Assembly (NCBI GenBank): GCA_934378195.1
Contig: CAKRPO010000005.1
Location: forward strand, 34,817 to 98,816
Direction: 5' to 3'
Source of the DNA: an uncultured Blautia sp.
Lineage (GTDB): Bacteria; Bacillota; Clostridia; Lachnospirales; Lachnospiraceae
Length of the DNA stretch: 64,000 nucleotides
In this document: piece by piece, positions 61,411-64,000 of the stretch
Layout of the letters: each line of letters begins with the position of its first letter
Position numbering within the stretch: the stretch's first letter is position 1
Program-made: the position numbers and the translations under genes
The notes under the pieces: generated by a model
Databases searched by the model: none
Told to the model about the DNA's origin: nothing
The model's input: only the letters and a program-made list of their open reading frames with translations

Positions 61411-64000
61411 ATGAAGAAAGCAACGGGATATTTGCATATGAAAAAGGTTCAAAATCTGATTAAAAAAAAGAAAAATATAATATTTATACTTATATTTGCA
61501 TTAATTATGGTTATGGATCCGCTGAAAATAGAAGCAGCAGATATGTCAGGGACAACGATTACCAGAGGGCAATGGTTGCATGACTTAACAGATTTATTTG
61601 GAATGTCGGTAGAAAAAGAAAATTATCCGGATAATTATTTTAGTGACATTGAACAGAATAATGAATATTATTCGGATATTATGACTGCTACAGAAATGGG
61701 GCTTGTAGATGTTGAGGCAGGCGAGAAGGTGCGCCCAACAGATCCTGTTACAAGAGAATTTGCTGTATATACGATGAACTTTTGTCTTGGATATACACCG
61801 AATGTTAAGGATACATATGGGTTCAATGATAAAAGCGATTTTATACATACTAATGATGCAAATGCGGAGAAATATTTTGATGCAGCGCAGGTAGCTGTAG
61901 AGCAAGGCTGGTTGACATTGCAAGATAATAAATTTCTTCCACAAAAATCTCTTACACTGTCAGAAAAAGATACAATGTGGAAGGCAGCTAAAGAGTATCT
62001 TCAATCACAGACTATTGATGAAAACTATAAAAATAAAGCTACGTTTGCAGATGGAGTAATTGAAATTCCGCAGGAAACAGAATATCAATTCGATGAATTT
62101 AATAATGCAAAATTTGTGACGTTATTCAATTATACGGGTAATCTTAAAGATGGAGATACGTTTGGTCTCTGGCAAAGTGGACTGCCAATAATTTATAAAG
62201 CAGTTGCTGTCGAAGATAATGGAAGCGGTCTTGTTGTGCAGATCAGTGATTCAGAAAATGAGGATGCGATAAATGAACTGGATGCACAGGGAACAGTAGA
62301 AGCAGATTTATCAGAGGCAGTCCAGACCGGCGAGGGAACTATGACATGGATCGTAGGAGGAACCTCAGAGCAGAATTATACAGATGGACGTGAAATCAGT
62401 AATCCGCGTCTTGCAGGAACAAAAGAAATTACAGCAATAAAAAGATCTAAGACATTTAAATTAGGTGAGGGCCTGTCGGCAACTGTAGATGTTACACTGG
62501 CATCGCCGGTGGTTAATTATAAGGTTAATGGAATAAAAGAAGTTTCTATAGTTATGGATGCTGATCCAAAAGTGACTGTAACGGTAAAAGGAGATGCACG
62601 GGAAAGTCTGGGATTACCTAAAACACTTGATCTGGTATACATTCCGGTTGCAGGGATTGGAAGTGCGGAGTTATCTGTATCTCTTGAAGCTGCTGGACAG
62701 TGCAGTATGTCTTATACTGGGAAAATGAAAGTCGGAGTTTATTACAAACGAGGAAAAGGCACGACGGTGATAAACAATTTTAGGAATGATAAACGTCCTA
62801 CAATCTGTGCACAAGCGGAGCTGGATGAAACATTGACAGCCAGCCTTGGGGTGACTAAAATCCCAGGAATAGAGGCCAATATCTGGGGTAAAGTAGGGGC
62901 TGATATGGGCGTGAAAGCATGGACTTATGGGGATGATAAGAAACCAACAATGTGCATGGATACCTGGCTTTATTTTCATGCAAGTGCCGGACAGACTTTT
63001 AAGATTGTTTCCCTGGATTTAGGATCTAAAACTATTACAATATGGGACGAAAAGAACAGCCCAGTACGAATTGCAAATCATTATGAAGATGGAATTTTGA
63101 AAAATCCATGTACAAGAGGCAGCAGTAAAAGGAAATATTATACGCCTTCAAATTCACAATATTTTAGTGATGCATCCGGAATTTATAACAGTGATGGGAC
63201 AGCAGGAAGTGAAAGTACAATTCAGCCAAGATATGACTATACATTATCTAAAAATGCGCAGGATGAAGATGTTGCGACAATCACTAAATATTATGGCTCA
63301 GTAGCCGCTATTATAGTACCAGATACAATTGATGGATATCCGGTTGTTGCCATTGGAAATGAAGCTTTTAGAGGAAATAAATATCTTACGGCAATTTTGA
63401 TTCCTGATTGTATTACTTCTATTGGCGATTATGCATTTGCAGATACAAATTTGGATTCCTTGGTGTTACCTGCTGAATTAAATAGATTAGGAAGATGTAT
63501 ATTATCTGGAAATAAGATGGTAACGGAAATAACTATACCAAAAACATTGAGCAGCACAGAATCTTCATTCTCAATTCTTATAGAAGGAGATGGACCGTTT
63601 GCGGAGAGTAATGTGCAAACAGCGGTAATTGAGTCCGGAATGACGGTGATTCCAGAAAATCTATTCCATAAAAATAGTACATTAACATCTATAGAGATAC
63701 CAGATACAGTAACGGAAATTGACGATTATGCATTTGCACAAACGGGATTGACGAGTATAAAAATACCAGATACAGTGACCAGAATTGGGGAAAGTGTGCT
63801 GGCATATACAAAACTGACAGAATTAAAACTGCCATCTAATATTGAATATTTAGGAAGAACAATTTTAGGTGGAAATAAAGGAGTAACAGAAATTGTCATA
63901 CCAAAAACATTGAACAGTACAGGATCTTCATTCTCAATTCTTATAGAAGGAGATGGACCGTTTGCGGAGAGTAATGTGCAAACAGCGGTAATTGAGTCCG
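61411..64000 (+). CDS. Large SLH- and BspA-LRR-containing surface protein (continues beyond the window)
   Basis: The frame from ATG 61411 is open for 863 codons to the window edge. It starts with a basic, then hydrophobic signal region (about 18-50) and an S-layer-homology part (YFSDIEQNNEYYSDIMTATE, then VRPTDPVTREFAVYTMN), which would bind cell-wall polymer. A 400-residue beta-rich section without known family follows, then BspA-type leucine-rich repeats from about residue 610 (IGNEAFRGNKYLTAILIPD, IGDYAFADTNLDSLVLP). A 363-base unit repeats nearly identically (63538 and 63901). Adhesin or host-contact protein is likely. No tail signal seen because the gene is cut. Confidence 0.8.
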   Translation, partial: MKKATGYLHMKKVQNLIKKKKNIIFILIFALIMVMDPLKIEAADMSGTTITRGQWLHDLTDLFGMSVEKENYPDNYFSDIEQNNEYYSDIMTATEMGLVDVEAGEKVRPTDPVTREFAVYTMNFCLGYTPNVKDTYGFNDKSDFIHTNDANAEKYFDAAQVAVEQGWLTLQDNKFLPQKSLTLSEKDTMWKAAKEYLQSQTIDENYKNKATFADGVIEIPQETEYQFDEFNNAKFVTLFNYTGNLKDGDTFGLWQSGLPIIYKAVAVEDNGSGLVVQISDSENEDAINELDAQGTVEADLSEAVQTGEGTMTWIVGGTSEQNYTDGREISNPRLAGTKEITAIKRSKTFKLGEGLSATVDVTLASPVVNYKVNGIKEVSIVMDADPKVTVTVKGDARESLGLPKTLDLVYIPVAGIGSAELSVSLEAAGQCSMSYTGKMKVGVYYKRGKGTTVINNFRNDKRPTICAQAELDETLTASLGVTKIPGIEANIWGKVGADMGVKAWTYGDDKKPTMCMDTWLYFHASAGQTFKIVSLDLGSKTITIWDEKNSPVRIANHYEDGILKNPCTRGSSKRKYYTPSNSQYFSDASGIYNSDGTAGSESTIQPRYDYTLSKNAQDEDVATITKYYGSVAAIIVPDTIDGYPVVAIGNEAFRGNKYLTAILIPDCITSIGDYAFADTNLDSLVLPAELNRLGRCILSGNKMVTEITIPKTLSSTESSFSILIEGDGPFAESNVQTAVIESGMTVIPENLFHKNSTLTSIEIPDTVTEIDDYAFAQTGLTSIKIPDTVTRIGESVLAYTKLTELKLPSNIEYLGRTILGGNKGVTEIVIPKTLNSTGSSFSILIEGDGPFAESNVQTAVIES
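63538..64000 (+). repeat. Tandem 363-bp coding repeat in the LRR gene
   Basis: The 100 bases at 63538-63640 recur at 63901-64000 with only a few changes (for example GAGCAGCACAGAAT versus GAACAGTACAGGAT), a 121-codon period. Such near-identical repeats can expand or contract by recombination. Confidence 0.8.

Overview
The window looks like chromosomal DNA of a low-to-moderate GC, Gram-positive anaerobe of the Lachnospiraceae type (order Clostridiales/Eubacteriales). The basis is the combination of a long bifunctional AdhE, typical AGGAGG ribosome sites, dapA-dapB, SecA, TypA, FMN-binding/ApbE proteins, a NusG-domain-II plus Gx-transporter pair, DUF6472-like and Big_2-rich surface proteins, and the codon style. 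No rRNA, tRNA or CRISPR array was recognised. All function calls were made by reading translated sequence; no database search was run.

Layout. 1-12.2 kb: the end of an aconitase-family hydratase; a 1.2 kb ORF-free, promoter-to-hairpin interval that may be a long non-coding RNA; an RluA-type pseudouridine synthase; an orphan sugar-type binding protein; an amino-acid symporter plus aminotransferase pair under a palindromic operator; a small (p)ppGpp synthetase; adhE; then an eroded patch with an unknown ORF, the tail of a peptide/nickel ABC ATPase and a broken DJ-1/PfpI gene. 12.5-21.5 kb: a nikABCDE-type uptake operon fused in transcription to two overlapping exporter-fold ABC half-transporters. 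21.5-22.7 kb: a wrecked group II intron beside the tail of a surface-protein gene. 22.8-36.1 kb: housekeeping genes (PerM-like permease, typA, SSB-like protein, cobalamin adenosyltransferase, dapA, dapB, eukaryote-type HisA, class II aldolase, nitroreductase, radical SAM enzyme, rfbF, an OGG-type glycosylase). 36.1-37.7 kb: an unusual VanZ-inositol monophosphatase fusion.

38-48 kb is the most coherent accessory system: a Fur-box-like palindrome and a pair of GTTAG-N6-CTAAC dyads precede a 1158-residue surface protein. Next come a secreted protein with four FMN-attachment domains, a membrane-anchored single-domain FMN protein, a membrane 4Fe-4S protein and ApbE, the enzyme that attaches FMN. 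A Gx transporter and a NusG-II protein, often found with such genes, lie convergent to them behind an Rpn-type nuclease. Together they suggest an iron-regulated flavinylated electron-transfer chain carrying electrons out through the membrane.

48-64 kb: remnants of an RHS toxin gene next to an intact membrane protein that may be its immunity protein; secA; a nitroreductase; a CaCA antiporter behind a yybP-ykoY (manganese) riboswitch; an AraC regulator; a DapF-like epimerase in which both catalytic cysteines are serine; a three-gene signalling operon whose histidine kinase is split in two complementary halves; a divergent C39-like secreted peptidase with Ig-like domains; and BspA-type leucine-rich repeat proteins, the last running off the window.
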